A stretch of DNA of 64,000 nt from Candidatus Mycobacterium methanotrophicum (GTDB taxonomy: Bacteria > Actinomycetota > Actinomycetes > Mycobacteriales > Mycobacteriaceae), in assembly GCF_023515995.1 (NCBI RefSeq), contig NZ_CP097321.1:186001-250000 (forward strand), written 5' to 3'. Under the pieces are notes generated by a model. That model was not told where the DNA came from, searched no databases, and was given only the letters and a program-made list of their open reading frames with translations. A program made the translations under genes and the position numbers. Shown here piece after piece: positions 52,974 through 62,073 of this stretch; within the stretch, counting starts at the first letter, position 1; each line of letters starts with the position of its first letter.

Positions 52974-54487
52974 CCTAATGAGTATTAGCGGGTGCGGCCT
53001 TCGGGCAGACTTGCTATCGGTAGCGGCCGGTGGGTGAGCACTGATGCCTCCTGGATTTCGAGTCCTGATGTCAGATCGTCGCCCCCACCGGTTCGCCCGG
53101 GAGAAGGGATCGCTGATGGGATGTCGTGCCCGCCCGCGTGGCGTGAGCACTGCTTCATTAGGTCGCCGAGAGTTCTCCCGCACGCTGCCGGCTGTAACCC
53201 GGACAACTGCAGACAGGAGCGAGGAGTGGCGAAATTGCTGTACGTGGGCGACGATTGGGCGGAAGATCATCACGACGTCGAACTGATGGACTCGGCGGGA
53301 CGCAGGCTGGCCAGGGCGCGGCTGCCCGAGGGCGCGGCCGGGATCGCGCGGTTGCACGCGATGATCGGCGCCGAGCTGGGCGCCGACGCCGACATGGCCG
53401 AGGTGGCGATCGGAATCGAGACCGACCGGGGCCCGTGGGTGGCCGCGCTGATCGCGGCCGGATACACCGTGTACGCGGTGAACCCGCTGTCGGTGGCCCG
53501 GTACCGGGAGCGGCACAGCGTCTCCGGCGCCAAGAGCGACCCGGCGGACGCACACACGCTGGCCGACATGGTCCGCACCGACTCGCACCAGCTGCGCCCG
53601 GTGGCCGGCGACAGCGCGGCAGCCGAGGCGGTGAAAGTTGTTGCCCGCTCGCACAAGACGATGATCTGGGACCGCACCCGCCACACCCAGCGGCTGCGGC
53701 ACGCGCTGCGCGAGTACTTCCCCGCCGCGCTGGAAGCCTTCGACGATCTCGACGCGGCCGATGCGCTGGAACTGCTCGGCAGAGCCCCCGACCCCGCGTC
53801 GGCGGCGAAGCTGAACCGCAGCCAGATCCGGGCCGCGCTCAAACGCGCCGGTCGCCGCGACATCGACACCAAGACCAGCCGGATCCAGGACGCGCTGCGC
53901 GGCGAGCAGCTCGGCCGCGACCCGGTGATCACCACCGCGTACGCGGCTGCCACCCGCTCGATCGTGGCCGTGCTCACCACCCTCAACGAGCAGATCGCGA
54001 TCCTGCAAGAGCAGGTGGAGGAGCATTTTCACCGGCACCCGGACGCTGAGATCATCCTGTCGCAGCCCGGCCTGGGACCGATCCTCGGCGCCCGGGTGCT
54101 CGCCGAATTCGGCGACGACCCAGCACGGTACGCCGACGCGAAGGCCCGCAAGAACTACGCCGGAACCAGCCCGATCACCCGCGCCTCCGGCAAGAAGAAG
54201 GTCGTGCTCGCGCGGTTCGTGCATCAGGACAGGCTCATCGACGCGCTGATGACGCAGGCGTTCTCCGCGCTGCGCGCCTCGCCCGGCGCACGCGCCTACT
54301 ACGACAAGCAACGCGCCCGCGGCCTCGGCCACAACCCCGCGCTGCGCCAGCTCGCCAACCGGCTCGTCGGAATCCTGCACGGCTGCCTCAAGACCCGCAC
54401 GCTCTACGACGAAGCCACCGCCTGGCCGTCCCACAATCAAGATCAACAAACCGCCGCTTGACATTTAAGCTCCTGGGATGTCTGACA
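52974..54487 (+). mobile_element. IS110-family element, copy C (1514 bp)
   Basis: Opposite orientation to copies A and B, same length and end sequences. It is inserted in the 5' ribozyme part of group II intron 2; intron sequence homologous to intron 1 continues on both sides. Confidence 0.87.
53226..54461 (+). CDS. IS110-family transposase (copy C)
   Basis: 411 residues from GTG 53226 with GAGCGAGGA upstream. Same protein as copy A apart from a few changes (for example KRAGRR for KHAGRR). DEDD and C-terminal Ser domains are complete, so this is a likely active copy. Confidence 0.93.
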   Translation: MAKLLYVGDDWAEDHHDVELMDSAGRRLARARLPEGAAGIARLHAMIGAELGADADMAEVAIGIETDRGPWVAALIAAGYTVYAVNPLSVARYRERHSVSGAKSDPADAHTLADMVRTDSHQLRPVAGDSAAAEAVKVVARSHKTMIWDRTRHTQRLRHALREYFPAALEAFDDLDAADALELLGRAPDPASAAKLNRSQIRAALKRAGRRDIDTKTSRIQDALRGEQLGRDPVITTAYAAATRSIVAVLTTLNEQIAILQEQVEEHFHRHPDAEIILSQPGLGPILGARVLAEFGDDPARYADAKARKNYAGTSPITRASGKKKVVLARFVHQDRLIDALMTQAFSALRASPGARAYYDKQRARGLGHNPALRQLANRLVGILHGCLKTRTLYDEATAWPSHNQDQQTAA

Positions 54488-54665
54488 CGTCGAGCGTGCC
54501 TTTCCCACATCGCTCACCACGATCGCGTCACCGCTTTCGCAGCATGTGGCGGTTTGAAGCCTCCCCCGCAGGGCGACTCCGAAGGGCCGACAATCCTTCA
54601 TCTCCTGCACAGCACCGCTTCACGAGCTCTACCTACATCGAACTCCTTCCGCACTCGGGACACAC

Positions 54666-55094
54666 TCCAAGAACAACCACCTGGTGCGCCGATACGGGTT
54701 CTACTACCGCTACGACACCGACGAGGAACGCGCGGTGCTCAACCGGCTCTGGCACCTGGTCAACGACCGGCTCAACTACCTGACCCCGACCATCAAACCC
54801 ATCGGCTACGGCTGCAGCCGCGACGGTCAACGCCGCCGGCTCTACGACAAGCCCATGACCCCGCTGGACCGGTTGCTGGCCGCCGGGGTCCTCTCAGCGG
54901 CGCAGAAATCGGAGCTGCTCACCTACCGACACAGCCTCAACCCGGCCGCGATCGCCCGCCAGATCGCCGACCTGCAGGCTGCCCTGCTCAGACCCGCCAA
55001 GGACAAGACCGAGCAGCTCTACCTCGCCTCTATACCCGCCGCCCTGCCCGACGTCAGATCCGGCATCCGCACCACGAACAAGACGGCCAGCTGA
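54666..55094 (+). pseudogene. DDE transposase C-terminus (3' exon of the intron-2 host)
   Basis: Continues the chimeric host gene after the intron: SKNNHLVRRYGFYYRYDTDE, LNRLWHLVNDRLNYLTPTIK, SLNPAAIARQIADLQAALL and ends IRTTNKTAS. Alone it lacks an N-terminus. Short direct repeats follow at 55104-55170. Confidence 0.82.
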
Positions 55095-55103
55095 CCCTGA
55101 TTT

Positions 55104-55170
55104 CGCGGGCATTCCTACGTGAGGCATGGATCAGGTTTCGCGGGCATATTTACATGAGGCATTACGATCG
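55104..55170. repeat. Two approximately 30-bp direct repeats at the transposon end
   Basis: Both copies contain TTTCGCGGGCAT, then TACGTGAGGCAT or TACATGAGGCAT, spaced about 36 bases apart start to start. They follow the DDE transposase stop, so they are probably the right-end binding sites of that element's transposase. Confidence 0.6.
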
Positions 55171-55183
55171 GTCGCTGCGGTGG

Positions 55184-55549
55184 TCAGGCCGCGACGAGGC
55201 CAATTGACGCCTTCGCTGCGTCTCGGCCGCGCTGAACACGCCTGCGATAGGACGGGCCGGCCACGAGCACGACCCCGCCGACCAACATAGGAGCGGCAAG
55301 CAACCAGTATGGGTGCATGACGACGAGGATCACCGGCAGCAGTAGCGCACCACCCACCAAAATCGCCATATCCCGTCGCAGCTTACGCAATTCGGTAACT
55401 CCCGCCAGCGCCGCCGACACGGTGTCAGCGTTGGCCTGCCAGCGCTGTGGGCACGACGGACACCTCCACACCAAGTCTATGGTGCTGACATTCTCGGTGG
55501 TGGCGGCACCGCAGACGCACCGGAAACGCAGACTCACGGACGGGCTCAT
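55184..55549 (-). CDS. Zinc-ribbon membrane protein
   Basis: 121 residues. An N-terminal zinc ribbon (FRCVCGAATTEN, WRCPSCPQRW) is followed by two hydrophobic helices (MAILVGGALLLPVILVVM, WLLAAPMLVGGVVLVAG) and a basic end. Start overlaps the permease stop by 4 bases, so it is the last gene of the N-demethylase operon. No known function; it may assist membrane transport or assembly. Confidence 0.65.
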   Translation of the reverse strand: MSPSVSLRFRCVCGAATTENVSTIDLVWRCPSCPQRWQANADTVSAALAGVTELRKLRRDMAILVGGALLLPVILVVMHPYWLLAAPMLVGGVVLVAGPSYRRRVQRGRDAAKASIGLVAA

Positions 55550-57066
55550 GCCGTCGCCTTCGCTGGCGACGGCATGCTAGCACCGTCCGCTAACGCGGGT
55601 CCGACATCACGCAGAGTAAACGGCTGCTTGTCCTGCACCACGCGCCGGTACATGTAGAGAACGCACCCGATGCCCAGCAGCGCCAGACCAATGAGGAACT
55701 CGCGGATTCCGCCGTATCCTGTCATCGAGAACGAGACTGAACCAACCGCGACAATTAAAACGTTGAACGCCGCTAAGATTCCAGCCAGCCAGAGCCAGGG
55801 TCTGGACAACGCCAACGGGCGGCGCAGGTTGGGTCTGTCCTTGCGGAGCAGTGGCACCGCCGACAGGGCAAAGACGTGGCAGATGACATAACCCATGTTG
55901 CAAGCCGCTAAGACGGCGACCGTCGTGGGCAGGAAAAGCACGGCCAGAACGTTCACCGTGACGTCGACGAACATGCCGCGGTTGGGGACGTTCTGCTTGT
56001 TTAGGTGGTCGAACCAATTGATCGTTATGCCGGTGCGGGACATCCCGTAAAGGGTGCGGGCGCCGCCGGCGCTGGCCGCGTTCATGCCGAGCAGGAAGCT
56101 GCTGATCATGAAAAAAATAATTATGTTCGACCATGCACCTCCCACCTCGCGGTGCAGCAGCTCGGCGTAGAATCGGAGCGGCGCCCGTGCCATCGCCTGC
56201 TGGCTGACCGCTCCGCCCAGGGCGATCGGCAGAATCGCGTAGACGGCCAGGCAGAACATTGCCCCCCGGATCAGCGCCTTGCGGGTGTCCTGCTCGGTGT
56301 CGTGGTATTCGGGCGCAAAGGTCGCGCAGACCTCGATACCGTAGGCAGACCAGGAATTCAAGTAGAGCCACACCAGTGCGAGTTGCACCGCGCCCCAGGT
56401 GCTTCCGGCAGCGCCCACCAATCCCCAACACAGGTGGGAGAACGCGAAATCTGACAAGAAGAACGGCGCGACCATAAACATGAACAATGGAACGAACAGC
56501 AGGCCGCCGGTCAGATATCCCAGGATCTTCATGGGTCGCACACCCATCGAGTTGATGATCCACAGCGCCACGATCAACGCGACCGCAATCACGCGAGGTA
56601 GGTCGAGATGCACGATTCCCGAGACGCTCCATGTCTGGCCGGGCAACCACTGCGCCTGTACCAGGCCACCAACGGTCAGGCCGAAGATCGCCAGCACTGA
56701 CGACCAGCCGGCCCAGTATCCGATCGCAGAGATCGGCCCCGCCAGGCTGAACCGTGACCGCCAGCCCTCGAACGCATACATCGCGATTCCGCCGCAATGC
56801 TCGGGGAACATTGTTGCCGGCTCGGTGTAAATCTTGTTCTGCAGCACGGCGATTACCATCGAACCCAACCAAACAGCCAGTGCGCCAAGGGCGCCGATTT
56901 GACCGGTGGTGTAGCCCAGGTTAGCGATGATGAGACCAGGATTCGACAGCGTCATCACGAAGCCGTCGTACCAGTGCATTGTCTTCAGCAATTTCCGCTC
57001 GTCGACCTCAGCCACGGCCACGCCGTGTGCCGAGGTGATCAAATCAGGGTGCGGGGTATCGTTCAT
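55546..57066 (-). CDS. APC-family amino acid/amine permease
   Basis: 506 residues from ATG 57066, chosen because conserved sequence begins there; the longer frame upstream is non-homologous. About 12 transmembrane segments: SNPGLIIANLGYTTGQIGAL, MYAFEGWRSRFSLAGPISAI, IINSMGVRPMKILGYLTGGL, FMISSFLLGMNAASAGGARTL. It lies directly downstream of the N-demethylase, with the same orientation, so it probably imports the N-methylated substrate. Specificity cannot be read from sequence. Confidence 0.88.
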   Translation of the reverse strand: MNDTPHPDLITSAHGVAVAEVDERKLLKTMHWYDGFVMTLSNPGLIIANLGYTTGQIGALGALAVWLGSMVIAVLQNKIYTEPATMFPEHCGGIAMYAFEGWRSRFSLAGPISAIGYWAGWSSVLAIFGLTVGGLVQAQWLPGQTWSVSGIVHLDLPRVIAVALIVALWIINSMGVRPMKILGYLTGGLLFVPLFMFMVAPFFLSDFAFSHLCWGLVGAAGSTWGAVQLALVWLYLNSWSAYGIEVCATFAPEYHDTEQDTRKALIRGAMFCLAVYAILPIALGGAVSQQAMARAPLRFYAELLHREVGGAWSNIIIFFMISSFLLGMNAASAGGARTLYGMSRTGITINWFDHLNKQNVPNRGMFVDVTVNVLAVLFLPTTVAVLAACNMGYVICHVFALSAVPLLRKDRPNLRRPLALSRPWLWLAGILAAFNVLIVAVGSVSFSMTGYGGIREFLIGLALLGIGCVLYMYRRVVQDKQPFTLRDVGPALADGASMPSPAKATA

Positions 57067-57119
57067 GAGGGTTTGCGCTCTCCAATCGAGGGTGGGACAC
57101 CGCAACTGGCGGGCGTCGA

Positions 57120-58205
57120 TCAGCCTGGCGTCTGTAGCGGCGCCGATGCCGAAACGGTGCGCAGTGCAAGGCTTTTGTTGAGGCGCGCTGGGGGCACTCC
57201 TCGTCCGTCCGCGACGACCGGACGACCGGCCAGCCACGCCGCGGCGCGGTCCTTGTATTTGATGACGCCTTTGTAGTCGGCCATGTCGTGGGGCAATTCG
57301 GCCAGTACTGCCGCGGCGCGGACGCGCCAAGGCTCAACCGTGGCCAGCTGCTGCAGCGGCAGCATATGAGTGCGGATCAAAAACATGATCGCCCCGGAGC
57401 GCGGCAGCCTAATCAGATGCTGGAGTTCGACGCGCAGGTGCACTAGAGCCCCAAACGTTTCGTCATCTACGATCTGGATCCATTCCCGATCCGGACCCCA
57501 TTCCGGATAGCGCTCAGTGGACACATCCAGCCGCCGCCGGATCGTCATCGTCCAGTTGGTCCGCCGATAGGGTTGGTGGGGCTGGAGCCGTTTGAGGAAT
57601 TCATGAGCGCGAGTGATCACGCCTTCCCGCCTGATTCTCGGCACCGGGCCGTGGAGTTCCAAAAAGCTCATACCGACATCGAATCCGAAGCTCCAATCGG
57701 CGGCGAAGGTCACCACCCCGGCGTCGGCGAACAGGGAGTCGTTGCGCTGGTCGAGCAACACGATGTCTTCTTGGACCTGTCCGGCGATGTAGTCCAACGG
57801 CTCGACCGGCAGCGTCGACTCGTCGCCGTAGACGAAGGCACGGGTCTCGCCGAGAAGCTGGTTCTCCCAACACCAGCTGCTATCATCGTTGCGCGACAAC
57901 CGCATTGACTGCGGATATTCGGTGCTCAGATAGCGCATGAGCGTCAGCATGGCGTCCCATGCCGCGGGCCGCATGTGCGGCAAGACGGCACGGCGGGTGG
58001 GGTCGGCGGCAAGGATCTCCCTGCGCTCAGCCAATTCATGGCGGTATTCGCTGTCGACGCCGAGCACCGTGGCGCCCCACTGACCAGCTGTGGTTTGCAC
58101 CGCGACCCGCGCGGGTTCGACGTTTGTGCTGTACCGGTACCGGTCATCGAGAAATGGAAACGGAAAGCCGCGCAGGAGATCGTCGTTGGCCGGCACGGTC
58201 GTCAT
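57120..58205 (-). CDS. Heme-dependent oxidative N-demethylase (HODM, DUF3445), intact copy
   Basis: 361 residues. Family motifs: YRYSTNVEPARVAVQTTAGQ, SEYRHELAERREILAADPT, FVYGDESTLPVEPLDYIAGQ, LFADAGVVTFAADWSFGFDV, IRLPRSGAIMFLIRTHMLPL, HDMADYKGVIKYKDRAAAWL. HODM-type enzymes oxidatively demethylate secondary amines such as dimethylamine to the primary amine and formaldehyde, using heme, O2 and electrons from a reductase. The start overlaps the reductase stop by 4 bases. The last 25 residues are unusual. It is the intact counterpart of the MITE-disrupted gene at 31.9-33.2 kb. Confidence 0.88.
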   Translation of the reverse strand: MTTVPANDDLLRGFPFPFLDDRYRYSTNVEPARVAVQTTAGQWGATVLGVDSEYRHELAERREILAADPTRRAVLPHMRPAAWDAMLTLMRYLSTEYPQSMRLSRNDDSSWCWENQLLGETRAFVYGDESTLPVEPLDYIAGQVQEDIVLLDQRNDSLFADAGVVTFAADWSFGFDVGMSFLELHGPVPRIRREGVITRAHEFLKRLQPHQPYRRTNWTMTIRRRLDVSTERYPEWGPDREWIQIVDDETFGALVHLRVELQHLIRLPRSGAIMFLIRTHMLPLQQLATVEPWRVRAAAVLAELPHDMADYKGVIKYKDRAAAWLAGRPVVADGRGVPPARLNKSLALRTVSASAPLQTPG

Positions 58206-59143
58206 AGAGGCACCTCCAGGCTAGGTCCCGCGGCCCGGGACACGCAGCACATCATCGTGTCCCCGCGCTGTTTGGTCTCGTCATCGAGAAAAAGGTCACG
58301 ATGCAGGGGGACACCACCGCTGACCGGGATCCGGCATTCACCGCAAACCCCCTGACGGCATAGGTTGGGCACGTCGAGACCGGCACGCTCTAACGCCTCC
58401 AGAAGTGAAATCCCGCTTGGAACATCCAGGGTGCATGCGCTTTTCGTCAATGCCACCTCGAAACGCTCACCAGGATCGAGGGCGTTCGCTCCGAAACGTT
58501 CCAGATGCAAACGCGATGGCGGCCACCCCGCTTCGGCGGCAGTGTCTAGGACGTAGTCGATCATTGCTCCCGGACCGCACACGTAAAGATGGGTGCCGAC
58601 CGGCTGGTCGGCGAGAACCTTCGCCACGCGCACGCACAACTCGTCCTGATCGACATATAGCTCGGCATCGAAACCCGCCAGAGCCAGGACGTCGTCCACA
58701 TGTGCGCCGAACCCCTCCCGGTGGCCGTAGAGCACCTGCACGCGGTGATTCCACCGGCGGGCACTACGCAGATGCGACACGATCGGTGTGATGCCGATGC
58801 CGCCGGCGATCAGCAGATGTTTGGACGCGCGCGGATGCGGCGCGAAGGCGCTGCGCGGTGCCAGGATGTTGACCATGTCGCCCACCGCGAGCTGTTCGTG
58901 CACCCATCGCGACCCGCCGCGCCCGTCGCGCACACGCAGAACCGACACGCAGTATTCGCGCGGATCAAGGCCATCGTTGGTCAGGCTATAGGCGTTACGC
59001 TTGCCGCCACAGTCCAATGTCAAATGACTGCCCGGGATGAACGGTGGTAACGCTCGCCCATCCGGCGCGCAGAGCTGCAGGCTGCGGATTCCCGGCACCG
59101 GTTGCTGGATGTCGGCGACTATCAACGCCAGGCATGTAGTCAT
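58202..59143 (-). CDS. VanB/PDR-type ferredoxin oxidoreductase of the N-demethylase
   Basis: 313 residues from ATG 59143 (ATGA overlap with the zinc subunit gene). Flavin-binding region with IPGSHLTLDCGGKRNAYSLT. NAD-binding region with LIAGGIGITPIVSHLRSA and YVCGPGAMIDYVL. A C-terminal plant-type [2Fe-2S] domain has PNLCRQGVCGECRIPV and TMMCCVSRA, giving four Cys ligands. It carries electrons from NAD(P)H to the heme protein. All motifs are intact, unlike the first cluster's copy. Confidence 0.92.
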   Translation of the reverse strand: MTTCLALIVADIQQPVPGIRSLQLCAPDGRALPPFIPGSHLTLDCGGKRNAYSLTNDGLDPREYCVSVLRVRDGRGGSRWVHEQLAVGDMVNILAPRSAFAPHPRASKHLLIAGGIGITPIVSHLRSARRWNHRVQVLYGHREGFGAHVDDVLALAGFDAELYVDQDELCVRVAKVLADQPVGTHLYVCGPGAMIDYVLDTAAEAGWPPSRLHLERFGANALDPGERFEVALTKSACTLDVPSGISLLEALERAGLDVPNLCRQGVCGECRIPVSGGVPLHRDLFLDDETKQRGDTMMCCVSRAAGPSLEVPL

Positions 59144-59658
59144 GGCACCAGTACCTCGGCGTCGTCCATATAACCCAGGAACTGTCCGCTGCGTCGTGAA
59201 ACATGTTGGTAAACAACGAGGGAACGGTTGCAGCCGCTGCATACCACAGTATCTCCAACGTCGACAGTCGCTGTGGTGGCCGCCCGGCAATGCGCGCAGA
59301 ACACGTTAAGCTGCCCCGTCCCGGCCGTGACCGCTACAAACTCATCGTCCTCGAGGCCAAGGTTAAGGGCGGCGGCCCGCAGGGCCAGACATGCCCCCGC
59401 AGGCCCGGCCACCGCTACGCGTACGCCGACACGGGCCCGCGCCAGCGCCTCGACGAGCACCGCGCCCGCGGACCACACATCCTCGCCGACCCAGGACTCC
59501 ACTGAGCGATCGGCGACGTCATCGCGCCACGTTTGCAGGATCGGCGCCGCGGCGCTGCCCACGCCGATGAACACGTACGCCGCACCGGCGGCGTACAGGG
59601 CCGGCTCGCCCATTCCGAGCGCCCACGACGGGATGCTGGTGTCTGCCGGATCTATCAT
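59140..59658 (-). CDS. Small zinc-ribbon subunit of the N-demethylase (DmmA-type), copy 2
   Basis: 172 residues. Alpha/beta core (AAYVFIGVGSAAAPILQTWR, ARVGVRVAVAGPAGACLALR) and zinc ribbon FCAHCRAATTATV...VCSGCNRS, then VSRRSGQFLGYMDD. Same layout as the protein of 34173-34694. ATGA coupling to the reductase. Probably a structural or electron-transfer partner in the dimethylamine-monooxygenase-like complex; catalytic residues are not evident. Confidence 0.75.
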   Translation of the reverse strand: MIDPADTSIPSWALGMGEPALYAAGAAYVFIGVGSAAAPILQTWRDDVADRSVESWVGEDVWSAGAVLVEALARARVGVRVAVAGPAGACLALRAAALNLGLEDDEFVAVTAGTGQLNVFCAHCRAATTATVDVGDTVVCSGCNRSLVVYQHVSRRSGQFLGYMDDAEVLVP

Positions 59659-59673
59659 CGCTGATCAGCTCGC

Positions 59674-60045
59674 TCAGAGCAGCTCTGCGCCGCGGTCACC
59701 ACAGTAGAAGGCCAACGCATAATTTGGCGTCGAGAAGTAGATTCGCGAGCCCTTCGGAAAGAAGATGACATCTTTGGCCTTCGCCACGAGCGTCTGGCCA
59801 GTGTCCTTGTTCTCTAGGAGGAACTCGCCTTCCAGGACGACCTTCATCTCGTCGTAGGTGTAGGTGTAGAGCAGCGGCTCCTCGGTGTGCTTGAGTTCGA
59901 AGAAACCCGAACACATCCGGCTGCCCTCAGGATTTTCGTAGACATCCCTGATGAACCCCTCGGTATGCGGGATCTCCATCGAAGGCAGGTCCTTCCACGC
60001 ATCCGAGGCCACCCGGAACGGCGCTTGTACGGTGATCGGCTCCAT
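59674..60045 (-). CDS. Cupin protein (EutQ-like) heading the N-demethylase operon
   Basis: 123 residues from ATG 60045; the longer frame upstream is not conserved. A single cupin barrel with YTYTYDEMKVVLEGEFLLEN, VAKAKDVIFFPKGSRIYFST and LAFYCG, like EutQ of ethanolamine utilisation. It sits 15 bases before the zinc subunit gene. Possible roles are amine acetyl/adduct handling, binding a metabolite, or metal-dependent catalysis. The operon promoter should lie just upstream (60046-60335), where I see no gene. Confidence 0.78.
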   Translation of the reverse strand: MEPITVQAPFRVASDAWKDLPSMEIPHTEGFIRDVYENPEGSRMCSGFFELKHTEEPLLYTYTYDEMKVVLEGEFLLENKDTGQTLVAKAKDVIFFPKGSRIYFSTPNYALAFYCGDRGAELL

Positions 60046-60335
60046 CTCAATTCCATTTCGCTGCAGGTAACGATTGCAACTAACAGGAAACCAGGCGATT
60101 ATTACAAACACATCAACCGCTTGTTTCCTTACGCGACCTCAAACATCTTCGTGGTGGATTCTGCGGCGCGACTAGTTAGAGAGGGTGTTTCGTAGGTGTT
60201 TACCCTGCAGCCGTAGCGACTTCCGTGGCGATCGCCTGCAAGGCTATCGATCGCCACCCGCCGATCAGATTACCGCCCGGGAATTAAATTCACCACCAGT
60301 AGACATGAGTTTAGCCGTTAGATCCCGTCGACAGG
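60046..60335. promoter_or_regulatory. Upstream region of the intact N-demethylase operon
   Basis: About 290 non-coding bases. It includes AT-rich stretches (60070-60120 and 60270-60310) suitable for a promoter on the minus strand, but no operator or riboswitch that I can name. Confidence 0.4.
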
Positions 60336-60700
60336 TGTGATTTCTGGATCGTTGTGACCTGATCGGTGTGTCCGGTGTGACTCGGCCGCGACCGCGACGA
60401 AGCGGATGAATGATGCTCGCCCAGATGTTCGAGGTTCCGCGGCTTCGGCCCTGACCCTGCCGGTGGCGTGGCGCACGGCCAAACCCGCAATCGGCTCCAC
60501 CGCGCGGCCGAACGCACCATACCCTTCGAGTTCGCCGTCTACAGCCTCGCCGTTTGCCCGGTACACCCTGCACGGCTATCACCCCGACAACCTCTATATC
60601 CGCCGCCGCGGGCAGCACGGATCTCGGCACAAGCAGGCGGAAAAGTGTTCCAACAGAACTCACGCCGGGCGTGTCGACCGCCACGATGATGGGACCACCT
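60336..60700 (+). pseudogene. Internally deleted IS701-like relic
   Basis: The left part matches the 5' leader and first codons of the IS701-like element at 20.7-22.2 kb (GATGAATGATGCTCGCCCAG; protein MNDARPDVRGSAASALTLPV against MNSTRPDVRDAADASAPTLP). It then jumps to the transposase C-terminus in another frame (GQTRNRLHRAAERTIPFEFA, YTLHGYHPDNL). The central DDE domain is missing. Confidence 0.72.
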
Positions 60701-60832
60701 TGACCAGGGTTTAGCCAGCCTCATTGGACCACCCGTTTGCCAGTTATGGGACCACCGGCGTGTCGCGCCGGTGGCTGCTCGATTACTGGGTCGGATCGCT
60801 TCATGTCAATCGATGTGAAGGAGGTCCGCTGA

Positions 60833-61590
60833 ATGTATCGGGAGGTTTCGGTGATCGAGGTACGTGAGCTGTTGCGGGTGTGGATGTCAGGGGTCGGCTT
60901 GCGCCGGGTGGCTTCATTGGCCGGGGCGGACCGCAAGACCGCACGCGACTATACGAACGCGGCGGTGTTGGCGGGGCTGGATCGTGGCGGTGATCTGGAT
61001 CAGCTCACCGACGAGTTGATCGGCGCGGTGATCGAGGCGGTGCGTCCGGGCCGGCCGGATGGCCACGGGCAGACGTGGGAAGTGTTGCGCGCCAACCATG
61101 ATCAGATCGTCAAGTGGGTGGAAGAGGGTCTGACGGTAGTCAAGATCTGCGATTTGTTGGCGCGGCGTGGCATCATGGTGCCGCAGCGGACCCTGCACCG
61201 GTGCTGCACGCAGTGCACCGGCTATCGGGGCCGCGGGGCCGCTGGCACGGTGCCGGTGACCGACGGTGAGCCTGGTGTGGAGTGCCAGATCGGCTTCGGC
61301 CGGATGGGCAAGGTCTTCGACGCCGAATCGGGGCGCAACCCGGTGGTGCACGCGCTGATCTTCACCGCGGTCTACTCGCGGCACATGTTCGTGTGGCTGA
61401 CGTTCACCCAGACGCTAGAAGCGATCATCGCCGGCTGTGAGGCGGCCTGGGCATTCTTCGATGGCGTCTTCAAGGTGTTGATCCCGGATAACATGACACC
61501 TATTGTGCCCAAGGCGGATTCAACCGACCCGCAGTTCAGTATAGGGTGGACGGAGTACTCGCAAGCCCGCGGATTTTTCACCGACCCGGC
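60833..61590 (+). pseudogene. IS21-like IstA transposase, C-terminally truncated
   Basis: ATG 60833 with GAAGGAGG upstream. MYREVSVIEVRELLRVWMSG, an HTH (RRVASLAGADRKTARDYTNA), then GEPGVECQIGFGRMGKVFDA, where the catalytic Asp usually seen in CQIDF is Gly. FTAVYSRHMFVWLTFTQTLE and KVLIPDNMTPIVPKADSTDP follow. Homology ends at FFTDPARA (about 61590); the remaining frame is foreign. Full-length relatives exceed 400 residues. Confidence 0.82.
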
Positions 61591-62073
61591 CAGGGCGGCC
61601 CACCCGTGCGACTATCCCGAGGATTTGGTTATCCCGAGTGTCCGGCGTTGATGCAGGTCGAAGCCGTCTGTAGTGACGTTTTCTCAGTAATTTCCGCGTT
61701 GGAGAGTCGATAGTACGATCGCGGCGGCAACAACTGCGCCAATCCTGGTTGGGCACAGGCGGATTCGACGGAGGCAGCGCCAACGCTGTTTGAGTTCGGC
61801 GTTGGCGCGTTCACCGATGGCACGCGCCGCGGTGAGCAGCATGTTGTAGCTCTGATTCTCCACGGCCAGGCCGCGGCCCTTGACCGGAGTGTGCACCCCG
61901 ATCCCCGCTCCTTCGTAGCCCTTGTCGGCCAGCGTCGGCACCCCGTCGGCCGCGGACTTGTACAGCGCGCCCAGGCAGTGCGCGCGGGCGGCGGTGATGT
62001 CGTGCACGCTGCCCGGCTCGACCTCGCTCGACCACACCGGGAACCCGCCCGGGTCGGCCAGTATCTGCACATT

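Larger units (their letters stand above)
49829..54665 (-). mobile_element. Group II intron 2, interrupted by ISL3 and IS110 copy C
   Basis: On the minus strand the intron starts GTGTGTCCCGAG (54665) and ends CCACCCGAC (49829). Removing it joins ATC GAG to TCC AAG in the host transposase (TIESKNNH), so the limits are exact. Domain V lies at 49869-49902 (34 nt). The sequence is homologous to intron 1 along the 5' region, RT and 3' end. IS110 copy C (52974-54487) sits in the 5' ribozyme region and ISL3 (50380-51767) in the RT gene. The intron is antisense to its host gene and could not splice from the host mRNA. Confidence 0.9.

Noticed and set aside
44843..54487. IS110 copies A/B and C as a composite transposon
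   Set aside because: Copy C lies inside a group II intron and copies A/B beside an XRE gene. No common target duplication or shared cargo indicates movement of the whole 9.6-kb segment.
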